Below are positions 8,957 through 18,572 of a stretch of DNA of 64,000 nt, one piece after another. Both the position numbers and the translations under genes were made by a program. This DNA comes from Cyanobacteria bacterium SBLK (GTDB lineage: Bacteria; Cyanobacteriota; Cyanobacteriia; Cyanobacteriales; Spirulinaceae). Each line of letters opens with the position of its first letter. Within the stretch, counting starts at the first letter, position 1. The notes under the pieces were generated by a model. It did no database searches, had not been told where the DNA came from, and was given only the letters and a program-made list of their open reading frames with translations. The stretch lies in NCBI GenBank assembly GCA_017746715.1, contig JAGHZQ010000015.1:62001-126000 (forward strand), in the 5' to 3' direction.

Positions 8957-9709
8957 TCATTTGCTACTCACTGCTAAAGGTTTAGCATCTTCAAATAAGA
9001 ATTCATACAAGAAACGTTCTGCCCATTCAGCTCCAAAATAGCTGCTAAATAAACCATGAGCGGGATCTCGCTCTGCACTGTATTGGTCGTAGTCTTTCTG
9101 CGCTTTAACAATTCGCTGAATATCTTTAGGATCGTTTAAGGGAGAAGCCTCATCTAAGATTTCCCAGTAAAGATTGATGTAATCGATATAGGCGAGCCAA
9201 ACTCGTTCTTCTACCGTATTGGGTTCGGTTTTGGCAAAGAGTAAATACTTGGAGAAATATTGATTGGCATCATAGAATTTCATGCCTAAATTTTGAGCGA
9301 GATCGTCATACTTATCTCGCAGCGATCGCATGGGTTCGATATATTTATTCAAATACTCTTCATCTCTGAAAAGAGGCTGAAAATCCATCACCACTAAATT
9401 CTTCTTCTTATCCCCAAAAGATAGAAAATCAATGCCCAAGATGGGAAGATCGTAATGATGCGCTGGATAAATGACGCTATTAAAGACTTGGGCGGATTTT
9501 CCCGCATCAATGTAGGTATAGCGAATTTTGCGGAGTTGGGGACATTGGTAGCACCAACTTTGAATAAAAGCCGGGTTTTTGCCTCGCTCGGAGAGCTGAC
9601 GCTCTAACCCTGCTGGGATGGATACGCTTTGTAAATCGAATTTTTTAAAAAGTTCTTGTTCTAAGTATTTCTGAAAAGGCTTGTACATATCTAGAAGAGA
9701 CTCCGCCAT
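8957..9709 (-). CDS. pebA: 15,16-dihydrobiliverdin:ferredoxin oxidoreductase PebA
   Basis: A 250-residue ferredoxin-dependent bilin reductase that converts biliverdin IXalpha to 15,16-dihydrobiliverdin, the first step toward phycoerythrobilin. The core YDLPILGIDFLSFGD and VVMDFQPLFRDEEYL carry the conserved aspartate and the substrate pocket strands; the C-terminal ERDPAHGLFSSYFGAEWAE is typical. It is the upstream gene of pebAB. Its promoter region (about 9710-9800) contains AATGAGAC, also found downstream of the cpeB motif. Confidence 0.94.
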   Translation of the reverse strand: MAESLLDMYKPFQKYLEQELFKKFDLQSVSIPAGLERQLSERGKNPAFIQSWCYQCPQLRKIRYTYIDAGKSAQVFNSVIYPAHHYDLPILGIDFLSFGDKKKNLVVMDFQPLFRDEEYLNKYIEPMRSLRDKYDDLAQNLGMKFYDANQYFSKYLLFAKTEPNTVEERVWLAYIDYINLYWEILDEASPLNDPKDIQRIVKAQKDYDQYSAERDPAHGLFSSYFGAEWAERFLYEFLFEDAKPLAVSSK

Positions 9710-10014
9710 TTACTGAAAAGTAGCATACGAGATAACCTCCACCCCTGTCTCATTCCCGATAAAGAATGCAATAATCTGTAACATAGCGGTACTCTCAATG
9801 CCAAAACCAAGAGTTATCAAGATTGATACCATCCTCCTAGAAGCTAGGGAAGAGCGATATCCTGGGTTGAATTTCCCTAACAATGGCTGCAACTTAAAGT
9901 TTTGTTACGTTATTCTTCATAAATCCCCAGCATTTTCTAAGATCGGGCTTGACCGATCGAGCCAGTCAGTCATGTTTTTTAATACGCTTGTACAAAATAT
10001 TTGAGAGATTGAAA
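9710..10014. other. Divergent control region between pebA and the linker gene
   Basis: About 300 bases without a supported gene. It holds the pebA promoter on the minus strand and the linker promoter on the plus strand, including the shared element at 9897-9923. No other gene was seen. Confidence 0.6.
9897..9923 (+). promoter_or_regulatory. Shared upstream element of the second linker gene
   Basis: The 27 bases begin AAGTTTTGT and end TTCATAAA. They match the element upstream of the second cpeB (10942-10968) at 23 of 27 positions. It ends 91 bases before the linker ATG, with a TAAGAT -10-like hexamer 14 bases further on. Confidence 0.5.
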
Positions 10015-10809
10015 ATGGGTAACCTTACAAACTCTGCAACCCTCGGGCTAGATGCCTTTGAAGGGGCTTCTTTAGAATTGCGTGCCAATGCAACTGAGGA
10101 TGACTTGCAAACTATTATTCGAGCAGTTTACAAGCAAGTCTTGGGCAACGTTCACGTCATGGATAGCGAGGGCTTTGCCAGTGCTGAAGCCCAACTGCGA
10201 AACGGCGATATTTCCGTTCGCGGATTTGTCAATCTGGTTGCTCAGTCCAGCCTCTACCAATCGTTATTCTTCCATCAGTCTTCCCAATATCGCTTTATCG
10301 AATTGAACTTCAAGCACTTATTGGGTCGTCCCCCCCAAGATCAAGCAGAGATTGCCGAACACGTTGCCATTTACAGCAAACAAGGATACGAAGCCGAGAT
10401 TAACTCCTACACCGATAGCTCAGAATATATTGCCAGCTTTGGAGAAAATGTCGTTCCCTATCCTCGCAGCATACAAAGTCAAACGGGCTTCAAAAATGAG
10501 ACATTTAATCGCATGTTTTCTTTACTGCGAGGCTCGGCAACTAGCGATCGCGGGGGTAGCTCTCGTTTGATTGCTTCTCTAGGGGCAAATCTCCCAACGC
10601 CGATCGAAACACTGGCAACGGGTAATGGAGCGGCTTATGCCAATACTGGCAAGCGCTTTCAAATTAGCTATTCAACTTCAAAAGCTGCGGCTCGACTCAA
10701 CAAGATGGCCAAGCAAACCATCACCATTAACTACAGCGAGATGTCCCAAATCCTGCAAGTCATTTATCGACGGGGTGGCGAAATTGTTAGCATCTCTGAG
10801 GTGGCTTAA
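10015..10809 (+). CDS. Phycoerythrin-associated rod linker (CpeC/CpeD class)
   Basis: A 264-residue rod linker from ATG 10015 (MGNLTNSATLGLDAFEG); the reading frame begins earlier but without family similarity. The PBS_linker_poly domain spans about residues 10-175 (FIELNFKHLLGRPPQDQ, YEAEINSYTDSSEYIASFGE, PYPRSIQSQTGF). A CpcD-like capping domain follows at about 220-264 (KRFQISYSTSKAAARLNKMA to VYRRGGEIVSI). It is 262 bases upstream of a second cpeB-like gene on the same strand, so it probably links the hexamers made of that second subunit pair. The exact cpeC/D/E name is uncertain. Confidence 0.9.
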   Translation: MGNLTNSATLGLDAFEGASLELRANATEDDLQTIIRAVYKQVLGNVHVMDSEGFASAEAQLRNGDISVRGFVNLVAQSSLYQSLFFHQSSQYRFIELNFKHLLGRPPQDQAEIAEHVAIYSKQGYEAEINSYTDSSEYIASFGENVVPYPRSIQSQTGFKNETFNRMFSLLRGSATSDRGGSSRLIASLGANLPTPIETLATGNGAAYANTGKRFQISYSTSKAAARLNKMAKQTITINYSEMSQILQVIYRRGGEIVSISEVA

Positions 10810-10871
10810 GCCAAGTATCTGATTTTCACGATTGTGTCTGTTTTTTCAGAACAGTTTCCTAAATCCGATGG

Positions 10872-10911
10872 AATAACCTTTTCCTCTCAAAGAGCGAAAG
10901 GGTTATTTTGT
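10872..10911 (+). terminator. Hairpin with T-rich tail between linker and second cpeB
   Basis: AATAACCTTT pairs with AAAGGGTTATT (one bulged G) and is followed by TTTTGTT. It would end the linker transcript and leave the second cpeBA under its own promoter just downstream. Confidence 0.6.
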
Positions 10912-10941
10912 TGGGATTCTACTCGAAAATATCGTTATTTT

Positions 10942-10968
10942 AAGTTTTGTGACTTTGTTTTTCATAAA
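10942..10968 (+). promoter_or_regulatory. Shared upstream element of the second cpeBA operon
   Basis: The element contains ACTTTGTTTTTCATAAA, found with one mismatch at the canonical cpeBA promoter at the same 103-base distance from the ATG, and at 23 of 27 positions before the linker. A GGTTTAT -10-like stretch follows about 29 bases later in both cpeB promoters. Confidence 0.55.
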
Positions 10969-11071
10969 AAGGGCAAAATTTCTCATTATGCTCTATGGTT
11001 TATCTCGGTTGCTCGAGAACAACTCGACGACCTCTAATAGCAAAGTCCTTGTTATCAAAAGGAGATGTTAA

Positions 11072-11626
<555 letters not shown>

Positions 11627-11670
11627 TTTCTCAGCAAGAAACCCGACAGCGATATCCGTCCCTTAACTAA

Positions 11671-12189
<519 letters not shown>

Positions 12190-12207
12190 AGTCTTATTTT
12201 TGGTTTC

Positions 12208-12332
12208 TTGCTGCTAGAAGCAGAAGCTTCCTGCTGCTAGAAGCAGACCAAGACCGCAACAGAATCAAAGGGAAACTCTCCGCACATTGTTTTGCCCAAT
12301 GGGGTTGAATGATGTACCGAGAGTTTCTTTAT
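12208..12332 (+). terminator. Hairpin region after the second cpeBA
   Basis: Two direct copies of TGCTGCTAGAAGCAGA (12209 and 12232) each form a small CTGCT/AGCAG hairpin. They are followed by GAAACTCTC (12272-12280) and its complement (12319-12327) before TTTATT. This looks like a composite terminator or mRNA-stabilising 3' region. Confidence 0.5.
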
Positions 12333-12392
12333 TGATGGGTCGAAATTGGAACGAGAGGAAGACAAGCGTTCTCCTCGAGTGAAAGCTATCTT

Positions 12393-13187
12393 TTAAAACT
12401 CTTGACATCCCAAGCTGTCCGTGGTATGCGTGCGAGTATAAGCATTCCAAGTTTCTGTATTTTTGAATAAACAGCCGCAGAGCATTTTACGAGTCGAGTC
12501 GGTCAATCCGCGCGCGTTCGTAAAATCAGCTCCGGCAATGTTTGCCACATTATCAAAACTCGCATTGGTTAAATCCGTCGCGCGGAAGTCTGCACCCTGT
12601 AATTCCGCTCCGTTGAGCCGCGCATCCCGCAAACAAGCTCCCGTGAGGAATGCACGCTGCAAATTAGCACCACTCAAGGCTGCTCCTTGTAGATTCGCTC
12701 GGGTTAAATCGGCCCCGCTCAAATATGCCCCCCGGAGATTGGCATGGCGCAGATCGGCATAGCGGAGATTGGCTGTATTGAGAAAAACGCCACTCAGACG
12801 GGCATGGGGACCAACCGCCCCACAGGTTTTATAATCGTAATCTTGCGGCCAAATGGTTGCCATATCGTAACAAGCAAGTTCCAATTTTGCACCTTCTAAG
12901 TTGGCTTTCTCCAGAGTGGCTTTTTGCAATTGAGTTCGGTGCATTAAACTATTTTGTAAATTCGTTCCTATGAGATTGGCTTCGATCAAAAAAGTGCCGC
13001 GAAAATCCGTTCCTTGGCAGTTTGCTCCCGCTAAATTGGCACGATTTAAATTGGCCCCACTCAAATTTGCTCCGGCTAAGTTTGCGCCTTCGAGATTGAC
13101 CCCTTGGAGATCGATTCCCGTAAAACTTTCTTCCTTGGCGATCGCCTGCAAAATATCCTCAACAGAGTAGGTAAGCGAGTTATTCAT
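12393..13187 (-). CDS. Pentapeptide-repeat protein
   Basis: A 264-residue protein starting MNNSLTYSVEDILQAIA, then about 40 pentapeptides of the A(D/N)LxX type (EGANLAGANLSGANLNRANL). Two blocks are separated by a linker containing MATIWPQDYDYKTCGAVG. The family folds as a right-handed quadrilateral beta helix; cyanobacteria have many of unknown function. It is convergent with the second cpeBA and divergent from the cpeS-like gene. The frame extends 35 codons upstream, but the ATG at 13187 begins the recognisable sequence. Confidence 0.9.
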   Translation of the reverse strand: MNNSLTYSVEDILQAIAKEESFTGIDLQGVNLEGANLAGANLSGANLNRANLAGANCQGTDFRGTFLIEANLIGTNLQNSLMHRTQLQKATLEKANLEGAKLELACYDMATIWPQDYDYKTCGAVGPHARLSGVFLNTANLRYADLRHANLRGAYLSGADLTRANLQGAALSGANLQRAFLTGACLRDARLNGAELQGADFRATDLTNASFDNVANIAGADFTNARGLTDSTRKMLCGCLFKNTETWNAYTRTHTTDSLGCQEF

Positions 13188-13519
13188 CAAAAATATATGA
13201 GTGGATACCCCATCCTCAACGAAGTAGGTTGGGGAGGAAACGAGCATCAACAAACACTTGTTGCTCCAGCGAATTTCGCTTCCTGTTGACAAATTAAACC
13301 TGTGGAGCGCTGGAGCAACTCCACTTTGGAAACCGTGAACTGTTTAAATCAGGGTTTCTCCCCCAATCCCCAACGCAAGGCGATGGGGTTGTTGAAAGAT
13401 TTCTGAAGATTTGTAGCGCGGTGAAAATTTTTGAACGCGATCTATCTTAAAATTTCCCCAGCCCATTCCCCAAAGAAGGCAATTTTTCTTAACAAAATTT
13501 CGAGGAGATTTCCCCTAAA
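13188..13519. other. Intergenic region with a 12-bp inverted repeat
   Basis: Between the divergent pentapeptide and cpeS-like genes. GTTGCTCCAGCG (13260-13271) and its perfect complement (13308-13319) enclose 36 bases. A GAGGAGA ribosome binding site lies 12 bases before the cpeS-like ATG. No gene was seen. Confidence 0.65.
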
Positions 13520-14107
13520 ATGCTGTTCAATCCTCCCATGACCATGATGGACTTTTTTCGTAAAAGCGAAGGACAATGGTTTTCGCAACGAACGGTTCAT
13601 CATTTCGATGCAGTCGCCGACGAATCGGGAGAATCTAATATTATTATCGAAGTTTTGAGCCAAGACGATCCTCGGGTCGCAGAGGTCTGCCGCTCTCAAA
13701 ACGTCGATCCCGCTCGCACGACCGGAGGTGCGAGCTTTAATTGGTTGGCAAACTTAGAAGAGGCCAATCCCGATTATGCCGCAATTCTCGTAGACGTTCC
13801 CGATCCCAACGATCCGACAACAGGAAAATTTTTACGAAATCGGGGTTACGTCGAAGGCATCCCCGTCATCTGTCGCTATCGATTTGCACCGGATGGCGTG
13901 TTGAGCATTCAAACCGAATACGAGCGCAATCAAGGAATGGAACGGTGTTGGTTTATTACCAATGATTTTCGCGTTCGCGTCAGCACGGTAAAAATGCTCA
14001 ATGGAGTCAATTTAATGACCTATTGTTCCGAGCGTCGTTGCGTTACTCCAGAACGGTTAGCAGAGATGACGAAAGAAAATCTTCCAGAAATGTCAACAGC
14101 ACCCTAA
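13520..14107 (+). CDS. cpeS: Phycobiliprotein lyase, CpcS/CpeS family
   Basis: A 195-residue lipocalin-fold lyase with the CpcS/CpeS core MDFFRKSEGQWFSQRTVHHF, DVPDPNDPTTGKFLRNRGY, TEYERNQGMERCWF and the closing YCSERR. CpeS attaches phycoerythrobilin to Cys82 of phycoerythrin beta chains; CpcS family members do the same for other bilins and subunits. The GAGGAGA ribosome binding site supports the ATG at 13520, though internal ATGs at 13538 and 13547 come closer to the usual family start. Its place beside two cpeBA operons favours CpeS over CpcS, but this is inference. Confidence 0.82.
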   Translation: MLFNPPMTMMDFFRKSEGQWFSQRTVHHFDAVADESGESNIIIEVLSQDDPRVAEVCRSQNVDPARTTGGASFNWLANLEEANPDYAAILVDVPDPNDPTTGKFLRNRGYVEGIPVICRYRFAPDGVLSIQTEYERNQGMERCWFITNDFRVRVSTVKMLNGVNLMTYCSERRCVTPERLAEMTKENLPEMSTAP

Positions 14108-14208
14108 TATTGGCCGGCCTACGGGAATTTTCCCGTGGATTCGGCGTAACGAAACAACAACATTATTGTTAAACTTAGTAAAGATTCTGAAAAATTTAGA
14201 AAACTCTT

Positions 14209-15381
14209 ATGGCTGTCAATAATAATATAGGTGTATTATTGCTCAATTTAGGAGGGCCCGATACCCTCGAAGATGTCGGACCTTTTCTGTTTAATCTATT
14301 TTCCGATCCCGAAATCATTCGCTTGCCCGTCCCTTGGTTGCAAAAACCCTTAGCTTGGTTTATTTCCACGCGACGCACCCAAACTTCTCAAGAGAATTAC
14401 AAACAAATTGGCGGCGGTTCTCCCTTGCGAAAAATTACTGAGGAGCAAGGACAAGCGTTACAAGCCAAATTAAGCGAACAAGGATATGATGCCAATATCT
14501 ATATCGGCATGCGCTATTGGCATCCCTTTACCGAAGAAGCGATCGCCGAGATTGAAAAAGATGCGATCGACGAGTTAGTCATTCTGCCCCTTTATCCTCA
14601 ATTTTCCATCAGCACGAGCGGTTCGTCTTTTCGCCTACTCGATCGCCTCTGGCAAGAGAACGCCCAACTCGCCAAAGTTCGCTACACCGCGATCGCCTCT
14701 TGGTACGACCAACCCCATTACCTACAAGCAATGGCAGACCTGATTGCCACAGAATTAGAGAAATTTGCCGATCCCGATAGCGTTCATATTTTCTTTAGCG
14801 CCCACGGCGTTCCCGTCAGCTATGTTGAAGAAGCCGGAGATCCTTACCAGAAGGAAATTGAGGAATGTACTCGCCTCATCATGAAAACGCTAAACCGTCC
14901 CAACGAACATACTCTTGCTTATCAAAGTCGCGTCGGTCCGGTGGAATGGCTGCAACCTTATACCGAAGATGCACTACAAGCCTTGGGAGAAAAAGGAATC
15001 AAAGATATTGCCGTAGTCCCCATCAGCTTCGTTTCCGAACATATCGAAACGCTACAGGAAATCGATATTGAATATCGAGAAATTGCTGAAGAAGCAGGAA
15101 TTGAAAATTTCGGTCGCGTTCCGGCTCTCAATACCCATCCTCTTTTCATTGAATCCCTCAGCACTTTGGTAACCAAGGCCCTCGCCGATCCTCCTCAAAC
15201 CTTTGCCGATGTCAAGCGCATGGAGAAAACCGTTAAACTCTATCCCCCAGAAAAATGGGAATGGGGCATGACAACTGCCGCAGAGGTTTGGAACGGTCGC
15301 CTGGCCATGCTCGGATTTTTGGTTCTAGCAATTGAGTTGATTACTGGGAACGGTCCGTTACATTTGGTCGGCTTGTTGTGA
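14209..15381 (+). CDS. hemH: Ferrochelatase with C-terminal light-harvesting-like helix
   Basis: A 390-residue ferrochelatase, inserting Fe2+ into protoporphyrin IX to give haem, the precursor of biliverdin and so of phycoerythrobilin. [19 protein letters not shown] opens the protein; active-site features are [12 protein letters not shown] (128-139) and His199 in FFSAHGVP. After the catalytic domain come a proline-rich spacer and a transmembrane segment [19 protein letters not shown], the chlorophyll a/b-binding motif typical of cyanobacterial and plant type II enzymes. It lies downstream of the cpeS-like lyase on the same strand, without obvious coupling. Confidence 0.97.
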   Translation: MAVNNNIGVLLLNLGGPDTLEDVGPFLFNLFSDPEIIRLPVPWLQKPLAWFISTRRTQTSQENYKQIGGGSPLRKITEEQGQALQAKLSEQGYDANIYIGMRYWHPFTEEAIAEIEKDAIDELVILPLYPQFSISTSGSSFRLLDRLWQENAQLAKVRYTAIASWYDQPHYLQAMADLIATELEKFADPDSVHIFFSAHGVPVSYVEEAGDPYQKEIEECTRLIMKTLNRPNEHTLAYQSRVGPVEWLQPYTEDALQALGEKGIKDIAVVPISFVSEHIETLQEIDIEYREIAEEAGIENFGRVPALNTHPLFIESLSTLVTKALADPPQTFADVKRMEKTVKLYPPEKWEWGMTTAAEVWNGRLAMLGFLVLAIELITGNGPLHLVGLL

Positions 15382-15522
15382 TATTGCCAATAACATTCAA
15401 CGGAAAAAATTCTCAAAAAAAGCAAGTTTACCCCTCCTCTTGTCTCCCGAACAGTCCTTCTTAAGTTAAAATATGTTAAAAAGTATGTAGTTTTTTTAAC
15501 ATTCGCCAAACGCGGCAAAAAA

Positions 15523-16494
15523 ATGACCTCAGTAACATCTCTTTTTTCCCCAGTCGATGCTGACCTTGGAATCTTAGCGGAAAACCTCAAAAAACTGATT
15601 GGCGCAAAACACCCAATCCTCAGGGCAGCAGCAGAGCATCTATTTGGTGCTGGAGGCAAACGCTTGAGACCCGCCATCGTCTTATTAGTCGCTCGCGGAA
15701 CCATGTCAGACCGGGAGATTACCCCTCGCCATCGTCGTTTGGCGGAAATTACCGAGATGATTCATACGGCCAGTCTCGTTCACGATGATGTGGTAGACGA
15801 ATCGGATATTCGCCGACGGGTGGCAACCGTGAATAGTCTTTTTGGCAATCGCATTGCTGTTTTGGCAGGAGATTTTTTGTTTGCTCAATCTTCTTGGTAT
15901 TTAGCCAATTTAGACAATCTCGAAGTCGTGAAATTGTTATCCGAGGTCATTCGGGATTTTGCCGAGGGAGAAATTCAACAAGGTCTCAATCGTTTTGATA
16001 CCAATCTTTCCATTGAATCTTATTTAGAGAAGAGCTATTGTAAGACTGCCTCTTTAATGGCAAATAGTGCTAAATCCGCAGCATTATTAAGTGATGCTGC
16101 CAATGAAATTACTCGCGATATTTATGATTACGGCCGTCATTTTGGCTTAGCTTTTCAAATTGTTGACGATATTTTGGATTTCACGGCTTCGAGCGATATT
16201 TTGGGAAAACCGGCAGGTTCGGATCTGGCCAGTGGTAATTTAACGGCTCCCGTCCTTTATGCAATGGAAGAGAATCCTTATATTGTTCCTTTAATCGAAC
16301 GGGAATTTAGCGAGGAGGGGGATTTAGAGAAAGCGATCGCCATGGTCCAAGAAAGCCAGGGTATTGAAAAATCGCGCGAATTAGCGGCCTATCATTCTTG
16401 CAAGGCGATCGAACGCCTCCGTTCTCTCCCACCCTCAGAATGTTCTCGGGCTCTAAAAGATTTATCAGAATATATCTTACATCGCATGTATTGA
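15523..16494 (+). CDS. sds: All-trans polyprenyl (solanesyl) diphosphate synthase
   Basis: A 323-residue trans-prenyltransferase. The first aspartate-rich motif is DDVVDESD (88-95) and the second is DDILD (215-219), which bind Mg2+ and the diphosphates. GAGGKRLRP (residues 42-50) binds isopentenyl diphosphate. The overall sequence matches the cyanobacterial enzyme that makes the C45 side chain of plastoquinone. It lies 141 bases after hemH on the same strand. Chain length cannot be proved from sequence, so another long-chain prenyl synthase is possible. Confidence 0.9.
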   Translation: MTSVTSLFSPVDADLGILAENLKKLIGAKHPILRAAAEHLFGAGGKRLRPAIVLLVARGTMSDREITPRHRRLAEITEMIHTASLVHDDVVDESDIRRRVATVNSLFGNRIAVLAGDFLFAQSSWYLANLDNLEVVKLLSEVIRDFAEGEIQQGLNRFDTNLSIESYLEKSYCKTASLMANSAKSAALLSDAANEITRDIYDYGRHFGLAFQIVDDILDFTASSDILGKPAGSDLASGNLTAPVLYAMEENPYIVPLIEREFSEEGDLEKAIAMVQESQGIEKSRELAAYHSCKAIERLRSLPPSECSRALKDLSEYILHRMY

Positions 16495-16822
16495 ATTGTT
16501 GTTCGGAACTTGCATTGGATAGTTTTACTTTACTTTCGCAGAATAGCCCGAGTCTCTCAAGTTTCCGCAAAATTTTGGATTGAAAGTTATGTTGCGACTT
16601 TGGATATCTCAGAGAAATATCGCAATGAATATAGTGACTATAGATGGATGTCTTAAATCGAGATAATTTTGCTGCTTTACGCGAACTTTACCAAAAATCC
16701 CATATATTTAAAGTTTCAGTAAAATTTCGCATATTTAATTGAGATCTCACGAAGACACACCTAATATGCGGCTAGGAAGGAAAACTCCTATAACCTACTC
16801 GCAAGAGGAAAGTGTAAGAACA
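16495..16822. other. Intergenic region before the PEP-CTERM genes
   Basis: About 330 AT-rich bases. Reading frames here do not resemble proteins. It should hold the promoter of the first PEP-CTERM gene. No RNA gene was recognised. Confidence 0.5.
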
Positions 16823-17464
16823 ATGAAAAAGATTCTTTTCAGTCTTATCGGTACGGCAATCTTAAGTGCGATCGCAGGGCCAGCCGAAGCCGCAATTTTA
16901 TCGGTTGGTCCTGGCGGTAAACTCATTAGTGCGCCAGCTTCAGTATTTGACGATGCTCCGGGCTACGAAGATCCAGAATTTATGCTCGGGTTTAACGAAA
17001 AGCAAAATGTTTTGCTGACAGAGAATTTAGCTGTCGATCGTGGAATCATTGCAGCCGGAACGAGAGTCAGCAGTCACATGATTTTTGTGAATACTCCCGG
17101 AAATCAAGTCTTACATCTCGATAATGTCCTCTGGGAGTTTGATGGGACAATTTTGGGCGTAATGTCCGATCGCAATGGTCGTCTCGAAGCAGCTTCTAGC
17201 GATCTTTTAGGTGCTGATAACACATTATATCCCGGTAGTTTTGGTTTAAGGGGAATGGAAGGTCTTCCTGATGATGTTTATTTTGGAGTGGGAACGGATA
17301 CTTTAGATGTTTCTATAGGAGTGAGCGAACCTGGAGACTGGATTCGTGTTGTCACCGTTGCCTCCGAACCCGTCCCCGAACCCGCATCAATTCTCAGTTT
17401 GTTGGCTGTTGGTACATTGGGAGGTTCTTCTCTCCTCAAACGCAAGCCGCAAGAAGAAGAATAA
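16823..17464 (+). CDS. PEP-CTERM secreted protein, copy 1
   Basis: A 213-residue protein with a Sec signal peptide (MKKILFSLIGTAILSAIAGP, cut near AEAA). It ends in a PEP-CTERM anchor: VPEPASILSLLAVGTLGG followed by basic residues. The mature domain is unknown and contains GTRVSSHMIFVNTPGN and VLWEFDGTILGVMSD, both repeated in the next gene. PEP-CTERM proteins are processed by an exosortase and sent to the outer surface or matrix. The ATG at 16823 was chosen because the signal peptide begins there. Confidence 0.9.
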   Translation: MKKILFSLIGTAILSAIAGPAEAAILSVGPGGKLISAPASVFDDAPGYEDPEFMLGFNEKQNVLLTENLAVDRGIIAAGTRVSSHMIFVNTPGNQVLHLDNVLWEFDGTILGVMSDRNGRLEAASSDLLGADNTLYPGSFGLRGMEGLPDDVYFGVGTDTLDVSIGVSEPGDWIRVVTVASEPVPEPASILSLLAVGTLGGSSLLKRKPQEEE

Positions 17465-17776
17465 ATTTCCCTACTTTAGTCATTTTATCTCTTTTAATCT
17501 CCTCTTTGAGAATTTGTAGGGGATATCTTGTTGAATTTGGATATCTTCAAGTATGCCGATCGCTCGAAGTTTTCTCGTAAGGAATCTTCATGCGATCGCG
17601 ATTGCATCATTTTTATTTTGTAAAAGAATATAAAAAATCATAGATTTATCAGTTGTCAAAAGGTTAAAATTATGCTGTAAGCAAAAAAAATCAGTGTTTA
17701 TTGCACGGGATTTTTTGGCGATCGCCCGGGCCGAAGATTGCCAGAGTACAAGAGGAGGGAATCCTCGGAGGTTCTG
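17465..17776. other. Intergenic region between the PEP-CTERM paralogues
   Basis: About 310 AT-rich bases without a supported gene. It holds the promoter of copy 2. No clear terminator hairpin was seen after copy 1. Confidence 0.5.
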
Positions 17777-18415
17777 ATGAAAAAAGTATTATTCGCTCTG
17801 TTGGGAATAGCAGCTTTGGGTACTCTTGTTACCCCGACTGAAGCAGCAATTTTATCAGTGATGGGTGATGGCGTAAAGATTGATGCTCCCGTATCGGTAT
17901 GGGACGATGCCACGACCCACACACAGTTTATGCTGGGTTTCGACGAGCGACAAAATGTTTTGCTCGAGGAAGATCTTAAAATTGACGACAACCTTATTTA
18001 CGGTGACACGATCGAGCAAGGAAGGCGAGTCAGCAGTCACATGATTTTCCTGAATAATCCGGGAAATAACGTATTAAACGTCGATAATGTCCTGTGGGAA
18101 TTTGACGGAACGATTTTGGGAGTGATGTCCGATACTGACGGAAAATTAGAGGCAGCCTCAAATGATTTGTTGGGCAATATTCCCTGGACTGACTATCCCG
18201 GCAGTTTTGGGAATAGAGGCTTTGAAAATACTGGCGAGGATACCTATTCTGGGGTTGGCACGAATATCCTCAATGTGTCGATGTATGTCACAGAACCCGG
18301 GGACTGGATTCGCGTGGTGACAGCCTCTAATATTCCCGAACCCGTATCAATTCTCGGTTTATTGGCGATCGCCGCACTCGGCAGCTCTTCAATTCTCAAA
18401 CGCCCGCAACATTGA
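17777..18415 (+). CDS. PEP-CTERM secreted protein, copy 2
   Basis: A 212-residue paralogue of the preceding gene with the same plan: signal peptide (MKKVLFALLGIAALGTLVTP), the unknown mature domain (RRVSSHMIFLNNPGNNVLNV, VLWEFDGTILGVMSD) and a PEP-CTERM tail (IPEPVSILGLLAIAALGS, then LKRPQH). The two copies align over their whole length, so they are a tandem duplication. The separate upstream region suggests each has its own promoter. Confidence 0.9.
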   Translation: MKKVLFALLGIAALGTLVTPTEAAILSVMGDGVKIDAPVSVWDDATTHTQFMLGFDERQNVLLEEDLKIDDNLIYGDTIEQGRRVSSHMIFLNNPGNNVLNVDNVLWEFDGTILGVMSDTDGKLEAASNDLLGNIPWTDYPGSFGNRGFENTGEDTYSGVGTNILNVSMYVTEPGDWIRVVTASNIPEPVSILGLLAIAALGSSSILKRPQH

Positions 18416-18434
18416 AATGTAGAAGATAAAACAC

Positions 18435-18471
18435 GAAGAACAAGATGTTCTTTGCTTGTCTCTTTTTTTGG
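18435..18471 (+). terminator. Probable terminator after PEP-CTERM copy 2
   Basis: AAGAACA-AGA-TGTTCTT forms a 7-bp hairpin. A run of seven T follows about 12 bases later. Confidence 0.45.
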
Positions 18472-18572
18472 CGATCGCCGCAACCCAATGCGGAACGCCC
18501 GAGGAAAGAAAAGGGAGAGAAATGAGCAGTTCTCTCCGCACTCTTCATCGATTGTTGTTTATTGAGAATTGC

